Shown: positions 9,781-20,644, counted from the first letter of the stretch. The stretch: DNA of 64,000 nucleotides from Persicaria tinctoria (GCA_037127255.1 JBANSL010000004.1:24187967-24251966); one strand, 5' to 3'. Made by a program: numbers and translations. The notes: generated from the sequence alone by a model not told the origin.

Positions 9781-12510
9781 TCATATATGATTGTCGATGG
9801 TAAAAGGACTAGGATACGGAGTCCTTAAACCAAGATGTTTTTGATGTATTGTTATGGTGGGATCCTCATTCTTAAATTGGCTTTTGCTAATCCATGTCTT
9901 ACGGAATAAGAAGTTAATTATACAACCAGCACTTGTGGGAAACCTCTTCTTAGCATGGCCATTAGTACCCGGAACTGTATTACCTAAGTTGTTCTTCAAA
10001 TATGGACTACAAAGCGGGACATTCCACACAAATTGTTCACCAATATGATCGGTAGAGACCACACGGAAGTTAATCCATGTACTACTTGACATGATTTTCC
10101 ATATATATGTATGACCCGTAAAGGGAGTTGTATGACCCGTAAAGAGATTTTGTAGTTTAAATTTGGTATGAGAAATAACATAGCATGTGAAATGTGTTTT
10201 CCACCAATAATTAAGAGCATGTTGAATTAGAAAGTCCCCACTAGACCACGTTGCATCACTATGCTTAGCAAAGCCAATACTACACTTGTAAAAACAAAGG
10301 CAAAGAAGCCCAATCTCTCTTGAAAGAGTCGAGGCAAACATGCCAATAATCCAAGTCGACCACGGTATAAGCGAAGTTTTTTCGCAGGAGACCATGCATG
10401 TGTTTAGATATATAGGGAGCCTTAGGGAAAGAGATGAATTTTGTTCTATGCATTGTACAAAAAATGGGTTCCTCTGATTGATCTGTGCACCCCCTTGAGA
10501 GCAAAATAAGCAGCAAAAGAGGCGGGTATCAATAAACAAACAGGTGAAATTAACATAAACCAAAAAATTATTCCATTTGTCTGTGTTGTGACATGTGTTA
10601 GGATTTCTAAAAGGAAGAGAAAAATCAGCCTCTAAGCGAGTAAGACTACTAGTTTATAACCAAACTAAGCTTCGGAGAATTTTCGATCTTGAACAAATAA
10701 CAAACAGAATAAAGGAAACCCATAATGCAGCAGGATCTTGAACAACAAGCCATAGCTTGTACTGTACCCTGGACAAATTGTTCAGGAGCCTTCCCTCAAC
10801 TGCCCCAAGACGGTGTTTGAGAATCTTGAACTTTAACGCAAAGGGGTATTCACATTCACATTGATAGTTGAAAAGAAACCAATTAGGCTTATTACAAGGC
10901 TTGAAAGCTAAAATAAGTACATTTGAGTTAGGGATATTATCCCAGTATAAACAAAGGTGGATTTGATTTATTGATGAAGGAAGGAAACCCACATCAAACT
11001 TGTAAAATGGCACCAACGTTTCAATCAAAGCATTTAACCATAGCTTACATGGATTACCATCCTTAAACTTTAGTCGATCCAAGTTGATCGGAGGTTTCTT
11101 CATTTCCTTCTCCTTCTCGGTTTTCTGGTGGTTGTTCACCACCCAGGGGTGGCAAGTCCCCACTGATTTTTGGCTCTCATTGAGAGGCTTAGGGCCCTTA
11201 CGGGGATTGGATGGGGAGAGAACGAGGTTCTCGACCCCCATGAGTGTTTTGCCCAGGCGCAAGCCCGAGGTTTTCATGCCAAGACAAGCAAGACAAATGA
11301 GGTTAGATTTTTTATTCAAATAAAGGATAAGCAGTGGGAGAAGAAAGCAGGTGAAACCACCTGCAGCAAACATTCTCCACAATAATACATGGTAGATAGA
11401 AAGAACAAGGCATCTAGCCCTTACAAGCATGGTGATTTTACACTCAAACACATTATAAACCCAAGAGCATTTATCAACGGAAGCAGCATGACACGTTAGC
11501 CACAAACCAAATCTAGTAATCATCAAAGACACTTGTTTGATAGATGCACTACCAGCAAATGCTAAGCAACAAATCAGGCTAACAATCATGATTCTATCCC
11601 TAGGCTTCTTAGAATTATTTTGAGACAATATTTGTAGACAACAATGTAAGAAGGGTGGTAATGTTCTCATTGAGAAAAAGATGAAGCTGCCAACCATAAC
11701 ATCCTCAAACCCAATTTCTTGATAGGATACAAGTATCAAGTGATAACAAAATACCACAGTTTTTTCGAGGCCCGAGAATCGGGGGGTAGGCGGTGAACAG
11801 GCATAAGCCTCTAGCACCGGGTTTTTCAGCCACCACTTAGTAGTGACAATCATGAACATTAGAATGCGGTTAACTAAACATAGGTAAAAGATTTTGTATA
11901 TCGACCTGATAATGGGGGATATAACCCCAATTGAGAAATTAGAGGAGAAAACCCCCTCCAAAACCGCCCAAGAGGAGCCAGAAAGGAGACCGAGCCCCCG
12001 CGCACCGCCACCCGACCGAGAACGGACGACCCCCGAGCCAAGCAACCCTTCAACCGAGAGACAGAACCGCACACAGCCTACCACACCCCCATTGAGCAGC
12101 AACACTATACATCTCCCACCAGGCCACTGCGAGGCGCCACCGCCAGCAGGCCCCAACAGACCGCACCACCGCAAAGCGCCGACCCACCACCCCCTCCGGC
12201 GAGACCCTTTTTTTCATTTTCTGAAAATTTTCCCCACCACCACGAACCTTCGTCTACTGATTACAGTGCTATCAAAGCTTGTCCCACCGGTCTTACCAAC
12301 CCCGAAAAGCACCCGGGGTACGAGTAGAGGAGGCAAAGGCAGTGGTGACAAAGGCGTGAGGACGCCGATCTTGAGGCTCGAATTAATATCGAGGTGAGGA
12401 TTGAGGCTTGATTCAGGATCAGATTCGCCGAGGATCTCGAATGCCTTAGGGATTAAGGATTTAGAGGGGGTAGAAAGGGGGCGCGTGTACAAGATGTACA
12501 ACACGTTCAT
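9781..12510 (-). pseudogene. LINE ORF1, long frame of unrecognised type
   Basis: From the ATG at 12510 to the TGA at 9781 one frame runs for 910 codons with only two internal stops, TGA at 12214-12216 and TAA at 10654-10656. AT-rich random sequence of this length would carry dozens of stops, so this was a coding frame. Its place directly before ORF2, with the stop and the next ATG separated by two bases, fits ORF1 of a LINE. I see no DUF4283, RRM or CCHC zinc knuckle, which are usual in plant L1 ORF1 proteins. The product is rich in Cys, Trp, Phe and Leu, with a Gly-rich segment near residues 100-170 and a Lys/Glu-rich segment near the middle. It could be a divergent ORF1 or contain acquired sequence. 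Confidence 0.6.
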
Positions 12511-12561
12511 TTTTGGCCCAGAAGGGTTTTTTGCAGAGTTTTTCTAACAAAGTCATTGTTT

Positions 12562-12900
12562 AAAACAAAGACTTTGTGTTTTTTTTTAAATTTCTAATTA
12601 TCTGGCGTCTAAAAGAGGAGAAAATGCACAAAAAATTAAGTAGATTCCCCAATCAGTGAGTCTCATTTCGCTACAAACGAAAATATTCGAGATAAATTGT
12701 TGTTTACAGCAGCCACTCACCTCTCCTTCTCTTTAAAAAAAATCCTCTATTTAACCTAATGAGCATTGGCCAACATTTCCATTGAAACACAACTTTCGCA
12801 TTCGTAACACAATCACCCACATTCATCTTCTAATTAACACCCAATCACCCATAACTAAGCCATAGTACAAAGCGAGTGTTTGAAGTTCGAAACCGAATCC
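12562..12900. other. intergenic sequence between LINE and tRNA-like element
   Basis: Native flank of the LINE target site. No gene seen. Confidence 0.5.
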
Positions 12901-13624
12901 GCTTATGCACAAGATGTGGGTTTGACTCCTACATAGACTAATACAATGATTTAGACTTGTTAAATACCTACACTACAAAAGCTCTGTCAAAATTTGGCTT
13001 AAACTTTACAAGAAGTTTAAATCTATCATAGTTGAACAAATTGCTTGAATAAAAAGTTCATGAATTGGGTGCATACATACTCTTTTTTTTTAAATCTGTC
13101 ATAACTAAAGCTATCATATCTAAATCTGTCTTAATTGTTTACAATACTGAGAAATATGATTTTAGTAAGATACATGTCATTGAAGGTAAAAATTTGCTGC
13201 AAAGACTCTATTTACAAATGTGTTTATAGTGTTGAAAAATATATACCTTTAAAGGGCTGAAATCTGTTGGAAAATACAATGCTGAAAATTTTGTTTTCAA
13301 GCATACATGAAACTTGCATTTTTTGGAATGTAATCTACTATAATTTAGTTTCTAATTTTTTTTTTCCGAATTCTATTTCTAAAATTCATTTGGTCTAAGT
13401 TAGTGAAATTCCTTTTTGTTTTTTTTCCGAATTTTGTAATTTTAGATTCTGTAATGTCAATCTTTATTTATGAAATTATTTATCTATATTATATTTCAAT
13501 TGGTCACAAAAGATTAAAAGCTAAGCAACATGGTAACTACATATAACCATAGATAGTCTATACGAGATTTGAACTCGCATCTTTGTGTGTGAGTACAACG
13601 CTCTACCGTTTGAGCTAATAGATT
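12901..13624. mobile_element. degenerate element with tRNA-like ends
   Basis: The right end (13555-13624) is a tRNA-like sequence in minus orientation. The left end (about 12901-12939) keeps the 3' half of the same motif in plus orientation, including GTGGGTTTGACTCC, a diverged box B. The layout matches the clearer element at 19030-19830, in which two inverted tRNA-like sequences bound AT-rich DNA. No coding sequence and no clear target duplication. Confidence 0.45.
13555..13624 (-). repeat. tRNA-like sequence
   Basis: Read on the minus strand it has a box A-like TAGCTCAAACGGTAGAG and a box B-like GAGTTCAAATCTC, with a decayed acceptor stem. The anticodon arm does not form a standard 5-bp stem with a 7-nt loop, so I do not call it a tRNA gene. 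Confidence 0.6.
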
Positions 13625-13914
13625 TAAAACCTCTCAAACATTGATTTCAATTTATAAAATGAAAGGTCATGCTATAAATCAGTTTGTAGGACTAAGAAAG
13701 CTTCTACCAAGTTTATCTAAACCTTCAACATCGCTAAATGCTAACCTTCATCCCGTAATTTTCTAGCATACTGACTGGTTTTTGCAAAACGACATATTTT
13801 AGAAATTGAAGAACAAATTTCAAGAGTAGAAATAAATCAACATGTGAATTATGGGAGTTAAAACTTCGCAATAAAAACTGGTTGAATCCCACAAGTGAAA
13901 CTGGCAATATAAAT
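13625..13914. other. intergenic sequence
   Basis: No feature seen. Confidence 0.5.
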
Positions 13915-15195
13915 TTAGGGAAAATATTTTGGATTGATTAAATATCTAATCTCTTTGAGGAAATCAACTTGTACTTGGGACCTATCCTCTTCATTTACCT
14001 CTAAAGCCTTTTTGCCTACTCTATAAGTAGTTCCCTTCGCCCTTGGTGCTTTCCTCTTGGAACTATAACCCTCAAATGTTTCGTCTTGTGCAACATTCAC
14101 CACCACTTTAATCATTAAAGAGGATGATAAAACCTCTTCACACCCTAAATCTCAACTCAAAATCCCGAAACCTAGATATCTCGAAACCTATAATCATCCA
14201 ACCCTAAATCTCTAAAGTCGAAATTGCGAAGGAATAACTTAACTCCATGGTAACACTGGGTAAATTGTCTCATTGTACGCTAACTATAAAGCTTCTTTAA
14301 TGTAAAAGTTGTCAATGAAATGTGTTACAAGGGCCTTTTAGTGGTATATAGTAGCAAGAGCATGTATGGATAGGATATTTTGCAAGTCAAACACTTTACA
14401 AGTGCATGTCATTGCTGAGAAATCAACCGCCATTGTTGGCCCTTCTCCCATATCTTTAAATTGGAAACCATTCATTTTCTGAACGTGATATGCTTCAGCT
14501 TGATGTTGCAATGTTGTAAGCATTTTGACAATTGTTGGTGACATCCCTTGTGTGTTTTATTCAGCCAACTCCCTTCTTTTTCGAAACCAGTTTGTCAACT
14601 TCTCTCTCTAAGATAGTTCAATAGGTCGGGCAACTATAGGGTATGATTTCTTACCCCTTACCATAGAATTTAAGCTCTCAACATTGTTGGATATCATATT
14701 GTATCCATCCCCTCATGCATGTGCTCTAGATCATCTTTCAAACCCTACTTCTATTAAATAAGCTGACAACTCTTTGACGATTTTTGTTATCTGAGAAAAG
14801 TAGTGATTGAAATCACTAATCGTGTAACTCTTTGATGCTTGTTGGAACAATTCACAAAGCCGCTTTTTTTGTGAACGTCACCTTGATGTAAGGTGGCATG
14901 TACATATGTAGTGGATATCATTTGGGTAAACATCATAAATTGCTTTCGATATGCTTGTGTGCCTATCTAAGACAAATACCAGATCTTCTGTTTGTGGTAT
15001 AACCTTTTTCAACTACTAAAAGAACCAACTCCAGGATTTGCAATCCCATATATACTTGTGTTAGCATCTTTTGCAACTACTTCTAGAAATGTGCCTCTAT
15101 ACTATCTAGTAAAGAATATCCCATCAACAACAATAACCTATATAAATGAAAAATTGAATTGTATTTATTATGCAACATTGAATGATGCCAACATC
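13915..15195 (-). pseudogene. MuDR/MULE transposase relic
   Basis: Pieces of a Mutator-like transposase can be read on the minus strand in the expected order. A segment near 15130-14990 resembles the DDE-domain start (VDG...YRGTFLEVVAKDAN...YGIA). The segment near 14985-14880 matches the DRHTSISKAI...YPNDIHYICTCHL part. The region near 14720-14640 has NNVESLNS. The SWIM zinc-finger region lies at 14544-14338 (CTCKVFDL...IHALA, with the third zinc Cys replaced). The basic tail is at 14115-13915. Frames change repeatedly and stops are frequent. I did not find terminal inverted repeats for it. Confidence 0.72.
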
Positions 15196-15272
15196 ATCTA
15201 AAAAGGTACTGAAATAATGCTGACATTATGTATAAAGATATTTAAATAATGGTGACATTATATATATATATA

Positions 15273-15335
15273 GGGATTACTTCAAATGTAAAAACTCCTT
15301 ATTGTGTAAAATCCGCTTAACTTGTAAAATTTAGT
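15273..15335 (+). repeat. left terminal inverted repeat of the 7.6-kb element
   Basis: Matches the inverse of 22772-22836 over about 60 bp with small differences, including GTAAAAACTCCTTA and AAAATCCGCTTAAC. Weaker similarity may extend to about 15380. Confidence 0.85.
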
Positions 15336-15943
15336 ATTTTAATCCTATCCCACACGCGCCTCAATTAAAAAAAAGTTAATTTTGCCGCTCCTCCTCTGTT
15401 CCTCGCCCAGCAGAGCCCTCCCGAAGGCGAAGGCAAACACCGGCCATGGCTGCCCCTCCGTTCCTCTCTCACTCTCCTCCGCACCATCGATGCCGGTTAG
15501 CTTTAGCTGTTCCTCACCCTCTTCAAATCCGGCGACGACGCCGACCTCGGAGCTCCTGCCACCCTCCCAATCTCTCGTTTTCCCTCTCTCCGCTGAGCTA
15601 TGCCTCGTCCCGCTTCCTACGCCATAAAGAAGTGTTGTGAAGGCTTTCAAGCTCAACAAGCCGCTGCTCCTCTTCAAATCTGTCTCCGGCCAATGGCGCT
15701 CTCGATTCAAACGAGCAGGAAGAGGTAGCAAAGTTTATGTTGTTCCCAATTTCTAGGGTTTACAACCTTCGAATCTCCCCCTGACTCCTCCTCAGCCATC
15801 GGAATCTCAAATTAACCCCTCCCCACCCCTCTATCTATTTTGAAAACACCATACCTTTGTGGAATTGAAGCCTGGAAGGACTGTACCCTTACCAATTTGA
15901 AGCTTGAAGGCTGGATTGAAAAAAAAAACCAAATTTCTAGGGC

Positions 15944-16516
15944 TTGAACAGCCTGTTTGAGCTCGGGAAGGAATCCCAGGTTGAGAAACGAGAAATTAGT
16001 AAGGAAAAGGGCCCAGCGCCAGGACGTCGGGCAAAATGCCTTACTCCTAGCCCAATCACAGCAACAAGCGGTGCCAACTCAGGTTCGAAGATGACAGTGC
16101 TAGGATTCCTGCCTAAAGGTACATCCATACACCCCCAACAAATGGATCCAGGTTGTCAAGAAGCGACAAAGCACCCTCCAGGTTCCTCCCCTTCGTCTGT
16201 TTTTAAGCCATTTCGATCTTCAAAGGTATGCAACACTCCTCCCCTTCCCCCGGATCTGGCCGGGTCTTTTAGGATAGACATTGATGTGCAAAAGATCCCA
16301 AAGGAGGGACAATTTGAATGTTTAAATGCTGAAAAGATCCCTATGGAGGGACAAAATACCTATTTAATTTCGAATATAGATTTACAATGTAGAGATGAAA
16401 GGATTCCAATGAAGGGACGACAAGGTGACTTACATGTTTCCCATTCTTCTACTGTTAATGTGTCTAATGATTCTGAAATGAACCCAAATAAGGGACATAT
16501 CAATGCTCAAAATTAA
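15944..16516 (+). CDS. hypothetical 190-residue frame inside the capture element
   Basis: An open frame with no recognised domain. It contains three spaced copies of a short motif, KIPKEGQ, KIPMEGQ and RIPMKGR, within about 70 residues, and a Pro/Ser-rich middle. The region just upstream (15360-15740) is GC-rich and looks like captured 5' exon sequence. It may be another gene or retroelement fragment. Whether it is translated is unknown. Confidence 0.3.
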   Translation: MNSLFELGKESQVEKREISKEKGPAPGRRAKCLTPSPITATSGANSGSKMTVLGFLPKGTSIHPQQMDPGCQEATKHPPGSSPSSVFKPFRSSKVCNTPPLPPDLAGSFRIDIDVQKIPKEGQFECLNAEKIPMEGQNTYLISNIDLQCRDERIPMKGRQGDLHVSHSSTVNVSNDSEMNPNKGHINAQN

Positions 16517-16765
16517 GGAGTGTTGCATACCTCTTACTATACACGACAACAACAGATAAAAGACAACAACAGATGGCGGAGATCATAGCGAGCTGTTTAA
16601 TACACGCACAACAAGACAACATCCAGGAAAAATGATCATAACTAAAAAACATACAACTATTTTACATCCAAAGTTTTTGACATTTTAGTGCTCAATTGCT
16701 CGAATGTATATTATCACACGGTAGTTGAACATCGCCACACAAAGAGAAAGAATAGTACACACACC

Positions 16766-18140
16766 TTGCCTAAGTGAGATGAGTGCGAAGAAGAACCCTG
16801 ACAGTACCAACGCAATGGCAATGGGAAGTGACTGCATTATTAAGAAAGCATCATCCCAAAGGTAAAAGTAAAGGTAAAAGGTAAAATCCACAACTTGAAA
16901 ATTGAAATTATTATATTAGATGGATGATACTCACATCCAAAGCCTCCATTGGTGATTTTTTAGTAAGTTGAGTCATATCGCCGCTTACAGAAGCAATGAA
17001 ATGTTCGTGTATCAGGTCCATTGAATCCTGAAGGCATTATATATATATATATTGGACAAAACAATCAGTATTAAAGGTGAAACTTTCAGCTGTTCTGAAT
17101 AACCCTAACAGAATAAGACATGCATATATAGGTCTAAGTACTTGATCAAGCAAAACCATTTGAGAGAAGCAGGCTAGACATGAACCAAAACATGTTCTGA
17201 ATTCATAGGGATATGAGAAACTACAAAAACATGAGCTAGCTATTAGTTTTGAGTTTTGAATTGAGTTTGATGATAAGAAAAAAAGGGTGAAACTAGCTTT
17301 CACCTGTTTTGTTCCATCACGGAAGTTATTCAGATAATAGCGAAGTATTGCATTGCAGCCATCCTTAATGATACCTTGTATTGTTCGCTGGCCACATCTG
17401 CAAGGGAGAACGTAGTCGATTATTTCACACCGTAAACAAACCAAACGTATATTTGGATTTTGAGAAATCAAATAAAAAGTACCTGACAAAGTCTCCTTTG
17501 AGGGCAAGAGTACCAGAATACTGAATGCTAATATCGTCCCCATGATTCGCCCACACTAAGAAATACATATCAGTGCAAATTAAGGGGACATTGAGTGAAA
17601 CTAGCTAAAATAGTGACATTCATTTCAGTGAGCTGCACACACATGACAAATCACAAATACATATACTCACTTATCTTAAACTTGTCATCAAAATGTGGAT
17701 GTGAGCTGATTGTCTCATTAGCATCGAAAACACAAATCCGTCTGAGTTGGGATTCCAACATTTTCCTACCAATCATGCTCTGTAAATTACAAAAGTGAAG
17801 TCAGTAAGGCCAAAAGGATGAAGGATAGACAATGAGATAGAGATAGGTGTGGTGTAGGTACCTGGGTCACATTTGTGCGATCTAAGCAGTCAATACAATT
17901 TGTCCTCACTACTCCATGTTGTTCCTCAAGTTTCTTGCCTTGTTCGTTCAACAGAAAATACCTACCAATATAGAGGATTAAACATCTGATCTGAACTGAT
18001 CTGATGGAGGATAAATATAAAACAACACATCACATAAGTACTCTCAACTACATGCATATATAGTACATACCCATTCTTCTTGACAAAATCTTCAATTTGT
18101 TCGTATAGGACAGAGAGGCGCTCAATCAATCTCAGTTTCT
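16766..18140 (-). pseudogene. captured 3' half of a SAC-domain phosphoinositide phosphatase gene (SAC7/RHD4-like)
   Basis: Seven exons read on the minus strand with GT-AG junctions: about 18140-18071, 17961-17862, 17779-17671, 17555-17483, 17397-17304, 17027-16935 and 16831 to about 16766. They encode the end of a SAC domain, including the catalytic CX5R region [10 protein letters not shown], then SMIGRKMLE, ANHGDDISIQYSGT, GDFVR and YYLNNFRDGTKQ, and a C-terminal hydrophobic segment (SLPIAIALVLSGFFF). This layout matches plant SAC6/7/8-type enzymes, membrane proteins that dephosphorylate phosphoinositides such as PI4P. The N-terminal half is missing, so the copy cannot encode a complete enzyme. 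Retained introns show capture at the DNA level. A Tyr that I recall after GDFVR in relatives is Cys here. Confidence 0.85.
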
Positions 18141-18580
18141 TCCCCCTTACTGTACAGTTCATGTTTTGATTTTGTTTAAATTTCAAGTCTTACTGATTAC
18201 ATACAGTTTCATTTCACATAGTCTCATCTTGTCACTGTCTCCTTTTACACTATGAATCCTTGATTGCATTTGATTGAAAGGTTGAATCATGGTCGTACAG
18301 AAGCTACTGGTCAATCATCCATCTTATATATTCATATTTATATATTACAAAGAGAAAGAGGTACTTCTTATTCCTAGTATGGAAATAAGAAGAGCATAGT
18401 CCTTGTATTGTTTGTGCCATGTATGATGTATGAACTCACTCACTCACTCTGTCTCAGTGAGCTGAGTTGTTTGTGGTGTGCGAAGCCGAAAAGATGGTAG
18501 AGGTGGAGCTCGCAACACCAAGGAGGTCGTCAAAGCATTCAAATTGGTGCAGCAATATCTACTGATGCACTGCACTCCAT

Positions 18581-18826
18581 TTGCTAGTCAGGTTCATCAT
18601 GAAAAACAGACTTTCCTTAGCTTCCCGCTCAGAAAACCAGTACCCAAAAGTGCCAGGGACTGACACCTTCCAGAGACAGCTGCAGCAGCTGTTTGAACTC
18701 CATGATTCAGGTCTTGATCAGGCACTCACAGAAGCCCTTCCAGTGTTCCACTACAAAGAGCTCAATATGTTGTTCTGTTTTTACAGAAAACAGATTTTTA
18801 CAACATGCATCTTGCATATATTTTGA
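18581..18826 (+). pseudogene. captured ATL-type RING-H2 fragment
   Basis: The plus-strand frame contains FQRQLQQLFELHDSGLDQAL followed by TEALPVFHYKEL at about 18668-18763. This is the linker and GLD-type motif immediately upstream of the RING-H2 finger in ATL E3 ubiquitin ligases. The RING itself is absent, since the frame continues into unrelated sequence. The fragment lies in the opposite orientation to the neighbouring SAC fragment inside the same transposon. Confidence 0.72.
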
Positions 18827-19029
18827 GAAAGGTGCTTTGACTGAGATTTATGATGAATTCAGCACACCCATTCATGTGCTTTACATTTGTGTGATTTGAA
18901 TGCTTAGATGACCCTCTTGTCTTAAGATTTCATTGCAAAAACTTGATTTTATCCATTAAAACAATTAGCACATGATTTTTTCACTAAAGCCTATTAGCTC
19001 AAACATGCCCTTAGTGGTTTTTCCACTAA

Positions 19030-19100
19030 AGCCTATTAGCTCAAAATGGTAGAGCATTGTGCCTACGCACAAAGACGCGGGTTCAAACCCCGGATAGGCT
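19030..19100 (+). repeat. tRNA-like terminal sequence
   Basis: 71 nt with a perfect 7-bp acceptor stem (AGCCTAT/ATAGGCT), D arm GCTC/GAGC, box A-like TAGCTCAAAATGGTAGAG and box B GGTTCAAACCC. The anticodon arm is abnormal: TTGTGC and GCACAA pair over 6 bp with a 4-nt loop. No CCA and no downstream T-run terminator. It is called tRNA-like, not a tRNA gene. Confidence 0.75.
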
Positions 19101-19196
19101 ATATATGTTTATCGCTTAGAAGTACGATGTTTCTCTTCATGAATATGAGTATAAAGTGCAAAAATAAAATCGTAATGTGCAAATATAAGAACATAA

Positions 19197-19530
19197 AGTG
19201 CAACTGTGAAGTGCATTTGTGCAACTGTGAAGTGCATTTGTGCAACTATATATGTTTATCGCTTAGAAGTTCGATGTTTCTCTTCATGAATAAGAGTATA
19301 AAGTGCAAAAATAAAATCGTAATTTGCAAATATAAGAACATAAAGTGAAACTGTGTAGTGCATTTGTGCAACTGTCAAGTGCATTTGTGCAACTGTGTAG
19401 TGCATTTGTGCAACTGTGTAGTGCATTTGTGCAACTGTGAAGTGCACTTGTGCAACTGTGAAGTGCAGTTGTGCAACTTTAAAGTGCATTTGTGCAATTT
19501 TAAAGTGCTTTTGTGCAACTTTCAAGTGCA
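19197..19530. repeat. minisatellite, unit about 20 bp
   Basis: Around a dozen copies of a unit close to GTGCAACTGTGAAGTGCATT, with point differences. It is internal to the tRNA-ended element. Units are contiguous with no unique spacers. Confidence 0.8.
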
Positions 19531-19761
19531 AATATGAGAACATAAAGTGTGAAAATAAAATTGTAATGTGCACATTTAGAATACAAGTGTGCAAAAGTAG
19601 GATATAATTGTGCAAATTTAAACTACAATTGTGCAAAAGTAAGATACAATTGTGCAAAAGTAAGATAGAATTGTGCAAAAGTAGGATACAATTGTGCATA
19701 ACTAAGATTATAATGTGCATGATTAACAATTTGCGATTGTTGCGCTCTTGTCTATTATGTA

Positions 19762-19830
19762 ACCTATGTAGGATTTGAACCCACATCTTTGTGCAAATGC
19801 ACATTGCTCTACCAATTGAGCTAATAGGCT
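19762..19830 (-). repeat. tRNA-like terminal sequence (inverted copy)
   Basis: Minus-strand reading gives AGCCTATTAGCTCAATTGG, then GTAGAGC, a hairpin TGTGCATTTGCACA, and box B GGTTCAAATCC. It is the inverted partner of 19030-19100. Confidence 0.75.
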
Positions 19831-20644
19831 ATTCATATATAATGTCAAATACAACATAAAATATTTCAATTAAAAACCCAACCAAATTCCAAATCATAAG
19901 TGTTCACAAACTACATTTCTAAGCACTTTCATGTGTTCATAACCTGCACGTATCTTTTCACAACCTGTCTACGAAAAAAATCCTACCTAAATAACCATAT
20001 GGTGTAACGAAAAATCTGCATACCATATGTTTTACCCCAAAAGATGCATACCATATGTTCTTAACAAGTTGGAAATCCTTGCAAATTGGAAACAGATATA
20101 AACCAAGTGCACAACAAATACACACTTTTGTGGAGGCAATTCTCTTTTCTTTGTTGTGGTTCATTCTTTTCTTTTGAGCAACTTCTAGTCTGCACAAGTG
20201 CACAACAAATACAAACTCTATTCAATTTTCTGTGTCAGTACTGTTTCATACATGGAGAAGAGAAAACAGATGATAAGAGTTCTAATCTTCATTTTTAAGA
20301 CCAACACAAAGCAGAGGAAATAGAACAAATCTATGAGTTCAGTGGAATGATCATCACTTATTATTGCAAGATGAGATATAAATGAAACAAGAGAGAATAA
20401 AGCAAATAACATTTAGGGATGGAAAAAGCATAGAGCATGCAACATGAACTAAACCAATAACCTAGGAACATATTCAATTATTCAAGGATTATTTTAATTT
20501 CCAAATATTTGACAGAATAAGGTTAGGGAGGATAAATATTAACTAAACATGGTAATGTGCATAATGTGTAACTCTAACAACAAGGCTGCATAAATCTAGC
20601 AGCGTAGTTAGTTGAACAAGGGAGAAAATTCATAAAAGTGGTAC

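Larger units (their letters stand above)
5610..12544 (-). mobile_element. full-length L1-type LINE (RNase H subtype), inactive
   Basis: A non-LTR retrotransposon of about 6.9 kb inserted on the minus strand. The direct repeat TAACAAAGTCATTGTTT occurs at 5596-5612 and 12545-12561 and is the target-site duplication. A T-run on the plus strand at 5610-5628 is its poly(A) tail. The gene order in its own sense is a long ORF1 (12510-9781), then ORF2 with endonuclease, reverse transcriptase, zinc finger and RNase H (9778-5659). The readable 5' end only 34 bp before the ORF1 ATG suggests a complete or nearly complete copy, unusual because most plant LINE copies are 5'-truncated. Several frameshifts and stops make it inactive. 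Confidence 0.9.
19030..19830. mobile_element. 801-bp element with inverted tRNA-like ends and internal minisatellite
   Basis: The left end (19030-19100, plus) and right end (19762-19830, minus) are tRNA-like sequences of about 70 bp in inverted orientation, so the element is bounded by tRNA-derived terminal inverted repeats. The interior is a short-unit array of GTGCAAC / GTGAAGTGCATT type (19197-19530 and diverged continuations to about 19720). A block of about 146 bp, TATATATGTTTATCGCTTAG onward, is duplicated at 19101 and 19247. A partial extra copy of the left tip lies at about 18986-19006. No open frame and no clear target duplication. A minus-strand frame here only translates the repeat. 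Confidence 0.65.

Noticed and set aside
11894..12397. Plus-strand Pro/Arg-rich frame of 167 codons
   Set aside because: It is antisense to the GC-rich start of LINE ORF1, which is much longer and in the right place. The composition is explained as its shadow.
12970..13010. CACTACAAAAGCTC as a CACTA transposon end
   Set aside because: No inverted partner and no subterminal repeats nearby. The position is inside the tRNA-ended unit.
19197..19530. Regular short repeats resembling a CRISPR array
   Set aside because: Units are contiguous with no unique spacers, and the context is plant nuclear DNA inside a transposon. It is a minisatellite.
19256..19804. 182-codon minus-strand frame with repeated HNCILLLHN
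   Set aside because: It is only a translation of the minisatellite units and the adjacent array, with no independent coding evidence.
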